Shown here: positions 31,832 to 44,432 of the stretch, piece after piece
Layout: each line of letters opens with the position of its first letter
Numbering within the stretch: position 1 is the stretch's first letter
NCBI GenBank assembly: GCA_023653785.1
Contig: JAMKCH010058182.1
Coordinates: forward strand, 1-64,000
Direction of reading: 5' to 3'
DNA from: Ophioderma brevispina
Taxonomy: Eukaryota > Echinodermata > Ophiuroidea > Amphilepidida > Ophiodermatidae
Length of the DNA: 64,000 nucleotides
Notes under the pieces: model-generated
What the model saw: the letters and a program-made list of their open reading frames with translations, nothing else
Database searches by the model: none
Told to the model about the DNA's origin: nothing
Made by a program: the position numbers and the translations under genes

Positions 31832-34800
31832 ATAACGAAACAGAGTGCCCTAACTACTATGTCCACATAATGGAATAAACCGTGACCTTGGAGAAGAGGC
31901 TATATTGTCCACCTGTTGATCAAAACTGAATTTGGAAGCGACAGACTTTATACTGCCAAAAACCAGGTCAACAGTTAAAGAGTTGTTTGTCCTTTTACTC
32001 AACATTAGTAAAAACTATTTTTTACAGGTAGGGGCAAACGAAAGGCATCATGAAGTATCAGGTAAACAATCATTCCAAAATGGATCCAAATGGACCCATA
32101 CACCTTACGAAAAAAAATCCAAATCCATCTCTCTCAAAAAACTTACAAATGTATATTAGGTGACGATGTAAGTAATTATAGCAGGTTTAATGTATCAGAT
32201 GCCTTTTGGATCGCGTACATATTGAAGCAATTGTTTATATGATCAGAACTTTTTAAGAGTTTCAACTGATTTCTTGACTGATAAAACCTAAGGACAGACA
32301 TGAAGTTTACAACTCTACCGTCAAACTACATGGGTATCAAACGAGTTATTGTGTTGGAAGCCATACTGAATTGGCAGCAACAATAATCACTCAATATTCT
32401 GGACTCTGGTTCATTAGGCTTTTGGTGGTCAGGTTATTTTTTTAACAAAAATCTAGCGTGTAAGCACACACATCGGATTCAGAATAAGGAGGGGAAAACT
32501 GGACTAGAACCTAGAAACTCCAAATCATTATGGGCCTATGTACTAAAACAAGTTTTATATAAGCTACATTGAAACCAGTTAGATTGGAATACGGTGTGGG
32601 AATAATATCACAGAAGTTTCACTGGGAAGTACTGTGGCAACGTTGTTGATTAAAATAGGCATTGCTATTTGTTAAACCCTTTGAAGGCATACTATAGATT
32701 ATTTGAAAGTGCTTATAAATGGAGAATGGTACAGATTTAAATCCTGTAAACATTCTCATCATAGCACATTACACGGTAGTAGGTATATTTAAACTGTAAA
32801 AATATTTAAATTTGCGAAATAGTCGGCACTAGTCTTAAAAAAAACAGATAAGTATATATAATAATAGACATTTTTTTTAATTAAATTAAATTGTTGGATT
32901 TTGGTCATTTCTCGAATTATGTATTGTAAACTTGCCAATTTTAAATTATCTATTAAAGTTTACCTAATTTGTAAAAATAATTTACCTGAGGAATTTATTT
33001 AGGGCAGACAATACAAGTATGTCAATTTTAAAAGAAGGCTATTTGTGTATAGTAAGACGAATTGTTACTGATTCAAATTATAGTCAGGCGACTAGTAAGT
33101 ATTAACCGCCAAAGTTGTACAGACCTACGTGTCAGCCAGGACCACCGTTGGAACTAATTCTGTTTTCGTGAGTAGGTGAAAAAAGTGTTATTTGGTTTGT
33201 GTGGTGTTCGGGTTGGAATATGCTCACTAAGTAAATATGTAGTAATATAAAACCAAATTTGCTTAATTAGGAACGTTAAAATCTATACATTCCTGGAAAG
33301 AAGGTTGACTATATGGAGTTCTGAATTTTTTTTAAATTTCCATTTTTGTAGGGGCTACATCTTTGTAGCAATCACAGGGTGCAAAATTGCTTAAAAGAGC
33401 TTGTGATAAAAAATCAGATTTTTATCCTATATCTCCACTTGTGAAATATGTAATGTCCCTATAGGATTCTGTACAAGGACAGACCTTTGTATGTAATCCT
33501 TTCGCACTGCAATTTCTGTGACATTTGTTTCATTTGCGAAAAGGAACAGTTAAAAATGATTAAATAAATGGGAACATTAGATTACTAATTAAACCGGCTT
33601 ATTGCCAAAATAAAATCAACCAATTATTTTTCAGTTTGATTTACACAATGTTCATAAATTGTTTTTTTTAACTTGATTCAAATGGACTTTTTAAATTTCA
33701 TTATTTGCAATGTAAAAATAGCATGTAAGAACAATATTATGCAGAAATCCAGTGTATACAGATGTTTATAACATGAAAATGCAAAATTTTAGTTGATATC
33801 TTTCACGTCATCAGCTCGGTAAATCGAATTAATTTCGTAATTTCAATCACAAACGAATCCCTTTGGAAGCTTAAAATAAGCTGAAAATTATGTCGAGAAA
33901 GCTCAAAATGACCATAGAAAATGATATATTAAGCGACTGTTCATTCTATAATCTGTACCCGTGTAAAACATGCGAAAGTTTGTCGGTGACCTTCGAGATC
34001 CTCGGTAGGAGTACTACTCACGTATTTTATTTGTGGAATGTATGTTTCTTTCTATCGAAGATAGCAGACTCAGGCATGATGTGACCTCATTTTCTGACCA
34101 TGGGTTGAAGCTGGTTGACAGGCATGGGACATATATGAACTAGTAGTGCTGTTGTATTGGATATTTTAGGTGACCAGAATCTTTACTATTCATATCAGTG
34201 GTAATCCGCTCTGTTGTGGGGACCAATCTGGTTCTTTCGGCACTTTTTTTTAAATCGATTGGGTTCTATTCTTTTAACCCATTCTCTATCCATTTCAACT
34301 TATTCCCTCATTGAATTTCCAACGTATTGCCAGAGATACTAATTGCTATGTGAAGTCACAGTAATAACTAATTATCAATTATTATTTTTGTCCCATGAAA
34401 AATTCATATTTCGCTTACACTTCTATAAAATTCTACATTTGATATTCAAGACAACTTTTTGTCAATAATGATCTTTTTAAGTTTCATTCAATAAAAAAAA
34501 AATCATAGTACGCGTTTATCAACGCAGGCACATACTGAGGACCCGTAACAATATAATGGGACCGTGACAAGCCCGGGGCAGTATTCTCACGAAAACATTA
34601 ATCTTTTCAGTGATTATTGACTAACCGCCATGATTGCATGCACAGTATGAACAGTGCTTAGTCTGTTTGAAAGACTTAAAACTCAGCTTACGAACACATA
34701 GTTTTTGCGGTAGGTAAATTAAAACGACTTGAAATTTGTTCAATTAACACCTAGTAACATCCCAAAGTGCTTAGTATTGGTGCCTTTTCTTGCCAAGAAA

Positions 34801-35400
34801 GAAAAAAGAACGTATTATCAAGGTTAAAACTTTAGTCTGGTTACTGGGTGTGAAGTCGTAAATATTGACTACATTCCACAAATTGACGCTTTGATAGTGG
34901 GAAAGTCGGATTACACTGTGCGTTATGGAATGGTGTAGCTCTGTATGTCGCCATGTAAGCTTGGTCATAATGGTTTTTTTAAATTAAAATTGAAATTAGT
35001 CACCATTACAGGGCACTACCCCCAAATGTTTCAGATCCGTGATCCATACGTCGTGTACTGGATTTAGAAATAACCAGACTGTGTAAATGATAGATACAGA
35101 AATTACTATACTACAAAAGTATACAAAATAACGCCCAGAACCAAAACTGCTAAGCATAGAATAACGCACTGCAAAAACGGGGTTGTTAAGAATAGCTTTT
35201 CTAAAAAATATCTTGCTTAACTCTTGCAGTGTTTTAAATACTAAACATCTTTAGAGTGTTGGCGGTGTATTGTTTAGCAATTAAACATTATGGTTTTTAA
35301 AAATTTTTCGTAGAATGTTTAATTATAAAAAAAAAGTTTAATAACTTTTTATTATAAACGTTAAACATTTTTAAAAAAAAAAACAACACCACGTACACTT
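31832..35400. other. No supported gene
   Basis: Strongly AT-rich. One GC-richer island at 33123-33167 looks like a 45-bp micro-exon: it is preceded by TTGTACAG, followed by GTGAGT, and reads TYVSARTTVGTNSVF. With no neighbouring exon I give it little weight. Confidence 0.35.
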
Positions 35401-35439
35401 GGTCGGACGCCACTTTGAGCGCTAATGCCATAGACCCTG

Positions 35440-35690
35440 GAAAAGTTGTGCAGACTGGCACCTTTCTCCACTTCCCGCGAAGAGCGTGACGTGAAGTTTG
35501 ACGTGACGTCAAACATCTCTGAGGCTGAAGAAAGATGGCCATCGCTGCGCTGCAGTTCCACGCTCTTATCATTTTTCTGTTACAGTCCCGTTACAGTCCC
35601 GAATCGTAAAGAAATAAACACTGATGACGACCGCCCTTGTAATACAAACGATATCGTTAACCAGCTTGCTTCAATTTGTCATAATTAGAG
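35440..35690 (+). promoter_or_regulatory. CRE-like cluster and possible first exon
   Basis: Within about 40 bases (35480-35515) the sequence has GTGACGTGAAG, TTTGACGTGACG and a full palindromic TGACGTCA (cAMP-response element, CREB/ATF site). An ATG in good context (AAAGATGGCC, 35535) follows, opening a short hydrophobic frame MAIAALQFHALIIFLLQ that stops after 24 codons. TTACAGTCCCG is duplicated just after it. A promoter and short leader exon are possible. Which gene it would serve, perhaps the GPCR 3 kb downstream, is conjecture. Confidence 0.3.
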
Positions 35691-37290
35691 TCCAATTTTG
35701 AATTCATTGTACTAAAGCACTTCGGTAGGTAACGCTACATCTCACACCACTAGTGAACAAACTCCGTTTTTAATGCATTGGTGTTTTTGCGTCAGTGATT
35801 CTATATTTTCCCGAATAATAACTACGCTCTGGCGTTTGTTATCAGACGTGAGTTTTGAGGGTCGAAAAATGTGTGGGCAGAAGACAGTAAGTGTCCGTGT
35901 ATTTGGATAAGGTACTGCCTTTTCGTTGTGAGTGGGAACTGAACTTCTGTCAACGGTTTTGATTAGAGGGAGCAATATTTGGAGTTAGAATTTGATTTGA
36001 ATAATGTTATGTGTTGAAGTCTTTTCAACGGCCGAAAGGCTTGTGTTTTTTGTGGAGGAAAATGGTGGATTTTGGGCAAATTGTGAGGCAAGTTATTTCA
36101 AGAAATGAAGTACATCAACAAACTTGCCAGTGTGGAATACTCCATGTTCCTAAATGGGGGTATCATATTGAGGAAACGTATAACGAGTGTGCTCGAGGTG
36201 GTGAATACAATATAAAATATTGGAAATCTGAAGTCATCTGGGGATGATTTATAACAACAGAGAACAGATGTGTTAATGAAGAAGGATATAAGTTGGGTTT
36301 TTTTTTTTGTATCGGACCCGAATGTTACCTTTTTTGCGAGATGGTTTTAACATTGTGGACTGAAGAATGTGGAAGAATCAAGGAATCAAATCCAATATTC
36401 CATAAGACATTGTGTAAATTTATCCTAAATACGACTTTGTACATGCAGTCTTAATATGGTGAAATCGATTAAATGATCTAATCTCATAGCTTATCACCTA
36501 ATTTGTGGCCACTTAGGTGGAAGAATCGAGTAATCAAATCAAATTCTATAATACATTGTTTTAAAATTAATCACGAATAACGCCGGTATAGTAAAATAGC
36601 AGGTCCATATTTTATTGTGGAATATGGTGAGATACATGCATCATAATCCTTTTATTGTCCAATTTAATGGGCCACTATAATTGCCTGCTCCAATGGGCTT
36701 TTCTGTTTATTGCCCTATCTGATTGACAATTTTGTTTTCTTGCTACCTAATATTTACTTCTTGCTAACTAATACAGTAATCAAAATTAAATATACTAAGA
36801 GGTAGTTTCATCCTCCCCAAAAAATATTGTATGAGAAAAAAATCCAGCCTAAATTGATATCTTAAATTTGCTGGAGCGGCGTGGAATTGGTTGTTGGAAA
36901 AGTAGTTGTTTTAACGGAGACGCGCCTCTATCTTCAAGTGTCTGGGGAGAGTAAATCGGAACGACCAGGGAGAGAAAAATCCGTAATTAGAGCAGGGAGA
37001 AACCGAAGTTCAGGACAAAATTGGAGGATGGGTTTATGATCGGCAAATCAAAATTGCAACGCCACGATAGGACTGAATCGGCCGGTCGATTCAAACACCA
37101 GTGTTTTTGTTTCGTGTTTGCTAAAATTAATTCGATGTTTTGTTTGTAATAATTAACTTTGTATGATATCCGAATCTCACGCTCTCCTAAAAAATGTCTT
37201 CACTATTTCATTTACATCGCAGTTTCTTCAGAAACCTGTTCAGTGTACTGAATTATAAATGTTCTGTCCAAAACCGTGAGATTTAAAAAC
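35691..37290. other. No confirmed gene; one 61-codon frame and a duplication
   Basis: An ATG in good context at 36062 opens MVDFGQIVRQVISRNEV and continues to a stop at 36247, without a recognisable domain. A segment beginning GAAGAATCAAGGAATCAAATC (about 36369) recurs diverged about 150 bp later (about 36521). Confidence 0.35.
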
Positions 37291-37465
37291 CCGGTGTGAA
37301 GCAGATATAGTCCACCGGGAGCCATAGTCCGTGCTCCATAGACGACAACGGAATAAAGCGTGAAACAAGTGTTGCGTGAAGAGTCAACTGAATCGAGTGC
37401 CCTATTCTTTACCGTAATAGGTGGACTATGAGTCCGGTGCCGGACTACAAAAACTTCTACACCGT
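37291..37465 (+). mobile_element. CCGGTGTGAA-end foldback element, copy 4
   Basis: The best preserved copy. It starts CCGGTGTGAAGCAGATATAG and ends CTTCTACACCG (inverted CGGTGTAGAAG). The interior GTCCACCGGGAGCCATAGTC and CCATAGACGACAACGGAATA pairs with its own right half (ACCGTAATAGGTGGAC) and matches the copies at 19584, 27898 and 31669. Confidence 0.75.
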
Positions 37466-37477
37466 TGTATTAATGCA

Positions 37478-37582
37478 AAACCCTCGGTTTTGTATATGCA
37501 AATCCCTGAGCTTGGGACAAAATCCAGGGTTTTGTAATTGGAAACCCAGGGTTTGGTGAAGAAAACTTTGGGTTTTGCGTAT
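37478..37582. repeat. Short tandem repeat with CCCAGGGTTTTG units
   Basis: Four diverged units of about 25-28 bp carry the core CC(C/A)(A/T)GGGTTTTGTAATT (AAACCCTCGGTTTTG, AATCCAGGGTTTTG, AACCCAGGGTTTGG, AACTTTGGGTTTTG). Confidence 0.5.
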
Positions 37583-38493
37583 CGTTGGACAAAGTAACTT
37601 TCATACATGTAGGATGTGTGTAGGAGGAAGGGTTGTTCCAGTATGGTGCGTAGTATACTTTGCCATAATTGTGCTTTATTTTCAACTCAAAGGAGTATTT
37701 GATTGGACTACCTTGATCAAATTCAAATACTGCCATGATTAAATGTTGTCAGGTGAAGCAGAAACTGGTGGAGGTTTTGCTTTTGTTCATTAAACGTGAA
37801 CTTCAAGTTTTTTTCGGACTTAGTAATTGGTAATGTTAAATTGGAACGTGATATTGGAACGTGCCATTTTATTAAAAAGTAACCAAAATTACGTGGGCAG
37901 GCTATAACTAACCAACCAAATTACCGTGAACGTATTTGATCGTGATTCAATTTTCCCTTCAATTGTGTAATGGAGCACAAAGGTTGAGTATTTCATTGCA
38001 TGGCCGGAATTGTAGGTAAAACATCGACATGTGCCACTGCATTGTTATTAATTTATTCACGTCATTGCTTTTATGATTATGAAGGTTTCTTGCAACGCAT
38101 TGCAGTATTATTAACGGCCAATGCTATCGACCTATGTATTTCTCTCCAGTAACATTTGTAATTTTGCTGAAATTGTAATCTTTGGTTTGCCATTGGCGGC
38201 GTTCTCTTCTGGAGATGTCGAACGAATTTGAAGACAGCAGGTGACTTTAAGTTTTGGCGGACGTTCTTAATTAAGGAGAACATTGACACGAAGATAGACA
38301 CTGGACAGACTAAGTCTGTGAACGATCTACTGAACAATGTAATATATCGTATATTGCTGAAAAATAACAAACATGAGTAGATGTTAGCAACCTAAATATA
38401 TTCCACGCATCTATTAAATTGAATTTCGACGTGTAGAACTTTCATGTACATGATCTGTCTGAAGTAATTTGCAAGACAACAATAACACATGGT
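37583..38493. other. 5' flank of the GPCR
   Basis: AT-rich upstream region. No TATA box or upstream exon could be assigned with confidence. Confidence 0.35.
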
Positions 38494-39599
38494 ATGCAAC
38501 ATCTCAACATGGTCTCCAATATCTCAAATGATACCTGGAATTTAGGAAACGAGTCTACAGGAGTTTATTTGCCTGAAATCAATGTATTCTACGGTGTCTT
38601 TCTCTCAACATTGTCATTTCTTATCATCTTTGGCAATGCACTAGTTATATGGGTTTTCTGGAAGGAATCCAGCTTACGAGACAAACCAAGCGATTTACTG
38701 ATTTTAAATCTTTCAGTAGTTGACTTTATTCAGGGCTTTGTCTTGCTGGTATTTTTAACCCCGCAATTTGTATTAGGGTATTGGAAATATGGAGAGTATG
38801 GTTGTAAGATATTTGCTTTTTTCGGTGATATCACCGGATTTGGATCCCTTTTGGCTCTTGTTAGGATAAGCTTTGATAGACTTTTGCTGGTCGCAGTGGA
38901 ATATCCAAGATATCTGAAGAAACAATCCAAAAAGAATATCTACGTAACCATCATCACCTGTTGGATATTATCATCGGTTCCTATGTTTCTTGAAATTGGA
39001 CTGTGGGAAAAATCAAAAGAACTTAAACCAATATCGGCCCAATCGATTTTGACTTCGTGTGTTTATCGCCTGTTCGCAGAATCGAAATCATATCGCTTTC
39101 TTTTTTCTTAATTTTTATCTTGGCTCCTGTTATGATAGTGTCTACTTTCAGTGTTGTGTTTTTATGTTTGCTTCGACGGCGGCTGATTAAAACCGCACGG
39201 AGGAATCAATATAGCCAAAATACTAATAGACCGAGGAATGAAAAGAGCTGTTTCCAGAGTAGTGGCCAAAAGATATCCGAACAGGCCAATGGTTTAAACA
39301 TCAACAACTCTTCTTCAAAGGTTTCGGAAAGTTCTACTAATAGATACGTAAAGCCAGCAATTACTTTAGGCGTGCTGGTGTTTGCGATGACTATCTGCAT
39401 GCTACCTTACTGCTTTTATGCCGTTATCAGTGCATTTTGCTCTGAATGTATCCGTGGAAATGAACCCAAATTACTTCACAGTCTTTTAATCTTGCAGTAC
39501 TGTAATGCTTTTCTTAATCCTTTTCTCTATGCTATGACGCAGAAGAAGATAAAATGGTACTATAGGAAACGGCTGAGAGCCGTAATCAATTTAACATAA
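38494..39599 (+). CDS. Rhodopsin-class (class A) G-protein-coupled receptor, one frameshift
   Basis: Seven hydrophobic segments fit a plasma-membrane receptor of about 367 residues. Numbered from the first Met, Asn9, Asn12 and Asn19 are N-glycosylation sites. TM1 has GN (Gly47-Asn48), TM2 LNLSVVD (Asp77). Cys104 and a Cys in SCVYR (extracellular loop 2) can form the conserved disulfide. TM3 ends FDR (Asp128-Arg129) in place of DRY, TM6 has CMLPY in place of CWLP, and TM7 has NPFLY. The residue at position 3.32, Asp in amine receptors, is Gly111, with Asp one residue later, so ligand class is uncertain although the overall look is nearest amine or histamine-like receptors. The frame breaks between 39093 and 39110, entering TM5. 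One base is missing, most simply from the T6 run at 39101-39106, so it may be a recent pseudogene or a homopolymer error. No introns are needed. The second Met (residue 6) is an alternative start. Confidence 0.8.
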
Positions 39600-39652
39600 G
39601 GAAGAGCTGTAAATTACAGAAAATCAATTTGATTTCAGTGGTTCACGTTAAT

Positions 39653-39742
39653 GGCGAGCGGGGCATGCTTTTTCATCCATTTTCCGACCCTACCAAAAAT
39701 CTGACGGAGACGGTCCGGTCGGGAATTACCTGCCCCGCTCGT
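39653..39742. repeat. Hairpin with CGAGCGGGGCA arms downstream of the GPCR
   Basis: CGAGCGGGGCA near 39654 pairs with TGCCCCGCTCG near 39731-39742, and inner segments (TTTCCGACCCTACC with GGTCCGGTCGGGAA) add weaker pairing. It lies 55 bases after the GPCR stop, probably in its 3' UTR, and is GC-richer than its surroundings. Confidence 0.5.
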
Positions 39743-39756
39743 CTTTATTATTGAAA

Positions 39757-40122
39757 TCACATCCACAAATTTAAAAACAATTTGTTTACATTCTCTAAAA
39801 ACAGTAAAAAGAGCAAGAAAAACCAAATGATTGTGGACATCCCTGCCAGAATTCAGAGTGTATCTAGCATGTTTATGACATAATTAAAAAGCACTTAGAC
39901 ATTTTACTTCCTAAAGGCTTGTAGTAACTTAAGGTATTATTGATCTGATAAGTGAAAGGTGGATTATCACATACATTTTAAGTTTTATAAAATACTGGCA
40001 GTAATGTCAGCATCCTTGGCTGTCTGTGGCAGAGAAGTGAAGCTTACAAGGAAAATAACAATACTTACCCCTCCCTTTATTACAAAATGTAAACAAATTG
40101 TTTTCAAATTTGTGGAAGTGAT
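39757..40122. mobile_element. Short inverted-repeat element downstream of the GPCR
   Basis: CACATCCACAAATTTAAAAA with CAATTTGTTTACATT at the left is matched inverted near 40083-40122 (AATGTAAACAAATTG and CAAATTTGTGGAAGTGA). Arms of about 45 bp and a span of about 365 bp fit a small foldback element. Target duplication not seen. Confidence 0.45.
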
Positions 40123-42679
40123 TACAGTAAAGGTCCATTTCATTAAGCCCGAATATTGTTCTATGCCATTATGTCCCTTTAACGTAATGTTAGAAGAAGT
40201 ATCTTTTGAGAAAAGTGCCAAAAAGTGGTCATCATCATATATTTTAATGTTCCAGGCTACTCTGATGCAATAATATAATATATAGCGGCGTCCGTTTCAA
40301 CCTCGCCCAGTCAAAATAGTTTTCTACATGTATATAATTATGAACCAAAATGATGCGAGTGACAGCATTTGATCAAAATATACACGAATTATAAACCAAA
40401 ATGGCTATGAAAAACCGGTATATTATTAGAAAAAATTGACGCATTACCATAATCCATACATCACTGGATTTTCATATGAGGAAGCAATAAATGCCCAATA
40501 TATAATATCAATTCAACATTTTCGTCGGTAGCGTCATATAGTGACGTATTTGCAAAATAGTCCATGAGCCAGTTTCTGTAAGGGCCTTGAAATTCGAGTT
40601 TTTTGCACTCACCTGGTGATTAATTTTCCAATATATCATCTTGAAGGGGGTGTCCCCCTGACTAGGATTAGGTATGTTTCCGCCCAAAATGTTGCACATT
40701 ATCACGTACTGCCTATTTCAAAATGGCCGCCGTTATTTTATGAAAAACTGCTATTATATTTTCATTATAGATAGGAATTTTATCAAGGACTAAACGAAAT
40801 AATGTTCTACCTTCCTGAAGTGGGCTTAAACATTTAAGTGTCCAAGATGGCCGCCGGTAGGAGGAGCTAGGAGGCATATTTTGTTAAATGTACTAAAATT
40901 ACCAAATGGATGGGGTAAGAATGTGAGTAATATTTTGAGAGCACCAAAAAGAGATTTAATGACATTTATGTATTGCGGACATGATCATAACTCATGATTG
41001 CGGGGGTTATACCCGCTCCGGCCGGGACATAAATCAAGAAGAAAAACACCCCTGCACATCTTTTTCGACATAATAAGAACATACGAAAACTATTGATAAC
41101 ATTTTCCCGCAATTTTCTCTCGTACTTCTGGATAATTGCAGACCACTCAACACTAGTTGACGCTGGGAAGGAAGCTGATCTATATAGGCAGTAGAGAGAG
41201 AGAGAGAAGGAGCCTGTGGTACAAGTTAGAAACAAAGATATCACTTGATGTGCTCGAAAAAAACTTAGGTCACTATATTTAAATTTTCCTTCTACATACA
41301 GACAATTTTTTCACTTCTTCATAAGCATGTGTTTTTATTTTTACTGGGAAACACCTATGACGTCACTGAGTAGTAGTTAAGTGGCATTTTTTAAGCACCA
41401 TGCAGGGCTGAAAGATGGGGGTCAGCCGATTTCAACCAAATTTCACAGCATGGATGGGTTTTTGTGAATAATTCATGACACCAAAGTAAAAAATAAATCA
41501 GACCCCCCTTAGTGGTGAAATGGACCCCCCTTAAAAATGGCCATATTTACTCTTACATTTGCGTGGAAAAAAATGAAAAATTGGCAAAATAGAAGGAAAC
41601 CTTATTTAATAATTAAATAACACATTTACATTATTGAATCATCTTTTTGTTAAGCATGTAATTGTTTATCTCTGCACATGTTTATGTACCCGCAGTGTTT
41701 CTAGAAGATGTATTTTTCTAAGCCTGAAATCAATGATTTTCACCAAGTAGCAAAATTAAGCAAAAATGTCAATATTACCCATTTTTAAGCAACCATTCCT
41801 TTAAAACTCAAATTCATTTTGCTAAGTCCTTATTACCTGAGCATGTCTTATGCCTTGGCTAAGCATAGATATGTTCAGATGTGTGGAGGTACCTTCCATT
41901 TTTTAAGATGGGGGTCTTAAAATTCGACATTTTGAGATAATTCAAATCTGATTAATATTGCACTTTACAGCCAAATGCAAGTGCACAAACACATATTGAA
42001 GTATGTTAGATATTTTTATCCATTGATTGGAAACAGAAATCATCTTCAGGGATGATTAGATGGTTTAACATAAATTCCTCTTCATCAGGTGCACCGAGTT
42101 TGGTCAATGTTGATGTGATTTTAGTCTATGTAAGCTACTTCTTTAACCCTCGTGTACCTGGGCCATTTTTTCTATAACTACACACATCAGATTTTCGTTA
42201 TGAAACATCTGATTCCAAAGAATTTGGTACCACAGGATAGCTTAGTGTTTCTTCTCTCCATTGGTATTAAAATAAGTACAAACATTTCCGTATGACGTCA
42301 TTATGACATCATAAGCAAAGGCAAGTATGAAAACACTGGATATATGGTAGAAAATTGATTTTACTGGCTCGAAAAAAATTATCATGGCCCTAAAACACTA
42401 AAGTCATTTGCCATCATTTAGAGCCAAAAACCACATGAAAGTCTGATGTTCTTAACTTTTTGGTGAAAAATAGATTTTTTCCTATTCTACATTGTGTGTG
42501 TATGTGTGTGGAAATTGACAGTTTTGCTACCATGCGATTTTGTGACGTCATTCTGATGTAATACTAGGCTTGTCTGTTTGTTTTCAATGGAAAGAGGATG
42601 CATAATAGCTATCCATTGGTACCAAAATCAAGTGTATGTGGTATTACGATGGATACTGGGTATGTTGGTACCTCTCTGG

Positions 42680-44412
42680 GGGTGCCACCCTATCCATCAC
42701 TTTAGGATAGCCCTATGCTCTACCTATATAAAAATATGAAGGGCATAAAATGTCAATTGACAACAAAATCATTTGGCACCAGAAAAGGTGTTTTTTTTTG
42801 GTAGGGTACAACAAAATCTAGAAGGGGGTGGTAAGACGAAGTTTAAGTAAGAATAGGGTGTTTTTACATGTTACCTTGCACTTTATTTTTTATCATGGAA
42901 AGAGCATATCAAAAGAAGCAAAATAATTCCATTAAAATATCTCAAATGGTTAAAACGGTTTCAGAGATATAGTAACCATAAGGTGCAGAAGGTCAGATTT
43001 TTCACCTTTTGGTAAAAATATAAAAAAGGGCCAAAAATTTTAGATTTGCACAGGTAGAATGAATTCTGATGCATTTATATGTAATTGCAACTTTGTTCCA
43101 AAAAACATTAAAAAGTTTCATCGAGAATTACGTCGAATGTTCGCAAGTTAGGCCTATGGGTTTTTGAAATGATCAAGTATGGCCATTATCTAAACTACGC
43201 AGGCAATTTACCCCCATCAAACTTATGGGAAAGAACATTTGATTACAAATTTGAGTTAAATCGGTTCAGCCGTTGGGAAAGTAGAAGCAAATAAAGACCC
43301 CCCAAAATGTAACGCAGCATGTCTAAATACCCCCATAAGTTACAAACCATTGGTCTATGCACGAAAACATAAAATCATATCAATAGTCTGTTTTTTTCTG
43401 CAAATTTTGACACCTTTCTTGCTCCATTGTGATCAATATAGCCAACACAATGTCCATTTTACGAAAATGTGTCACATTTTCAAAGTTGCACCTAGACATT
43501 ATTACAATACACAACCATGCATTATTGTGACACACACTTCACGGGAAGAATGCGATCTTTCACTGAATGGCAATCAATATGAGCTAATATGGCTATAGCT
43601 TTTACTGCAACTTTTAAAAAGGGTGAAATTTTCTTATAATGGGTATTGTGTTGGTAATATTGATCGCAATGGGGCAAGAAGGGTATCAAAATTTAGGGAA
43701 GAAAACGAACTATTGATATGATTTTATATTTTCGTGCAAAGACCAATGTTTTGTAACCTATAGGGGTATTTAGACATGCTGCGTTACTTTTTTGGGGGTC
43801 TTTATGTGTGCTAAATTGGCCTATAGGACAGTGTATGTTAATTAATGTGTTCGACCACATTTGGAGACAATTTTGTTCATAACATCAAAAGGAAACATTT
43901 CCTGGCCCTTAAATTTCACTACTGTAATGAGAAATATAAAAAAAAATCTTCAGATACCAAAATTTCAATTTTGATCCAGTAAAGTGGGAGGACGAGGCTT
44001 TCTATCAGTTCACCCACCAATAAACAATGAACTATAAATTTTCGACTCCATTAAATATGGATTATTACATTTTTATATGGGGTAAAAACATAACATCTGA
44101 ACATATAAGGCACTGAATTACTACGGGGGGAATAGTAGTATTATTCAAATCAAACTTGGAAATAATGAGTTGAAGAAAAGGGATGACATTAAGGAGGTTG
44201 ATGTTAAAGGGTTGCTACATTTTACACCCAATTTAGGTCCGTACAGGATGATATTTAAGAAATAAAGGGTATTGCAGTATCATTTATGGGCGAATAATGT
44301 GTCCGAGGTCGGAAAAACTGAGTAATGGGCGATGCGCAGCCGAGCCCATTATTTTAAAGTTTTTCTGGCCGAAGATACATTATGAGCCCATTAATGACAC
44401 TGCAAACCCTTT
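42680..44412 (+). repeat. Tandem duplication, copy 1 (with insertion)
   Basis: It runs from GGGTGCCACCCTATCC to GACACTGCAAACCCTTT and is nearly identical to 44433-45650. The 515-bp length difference is explained by a 509-bp element plus its 2-bp target duplication (511) and four single-base indels in homopolymers or short runs. It is followed by a T run (44410-44432) that joins it to copy 2. Confidence 0.9.
43294..43802. mobile_element. Foldback element with TA target duplication (509 bp)
   Basis: Arms of about 200 bp are inverted repeats: left AAGACCCCCCAAAATGTAAC, GCAGCATGTCTAAATACCCC; right the same read on the other strand with few changes. TA lies at 43292-43293 and 43803-43804. The second copy of the surrounding duplication shows the uninterrupted site GCAAATATGTGTGC with a single TA, which proves the insertion and its exact ends. 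TA duplication suggests mobilisation by a Tc1/mariner-like transposase (inference). No coding sequence. Confidence 0.9.
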
Positions 44413-44432
44413 TTTTTTTTTTTTTTTTTTTT

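Noticed and set aside
38494..39599. Programmed frameshift or short intron explaining the GPCR break
   Set aside because: No GT-AG pair fits within the roughly 20-bp break region, and no slippery-site and structure arrangement was evident. A one-base loss at a T run is simpler.
43350..43598. An 82-codon plus-strand frame
   Set aside because: It lies wholly inside the 509-bp foldback element, which has an empty-site counterpart and no coding function.
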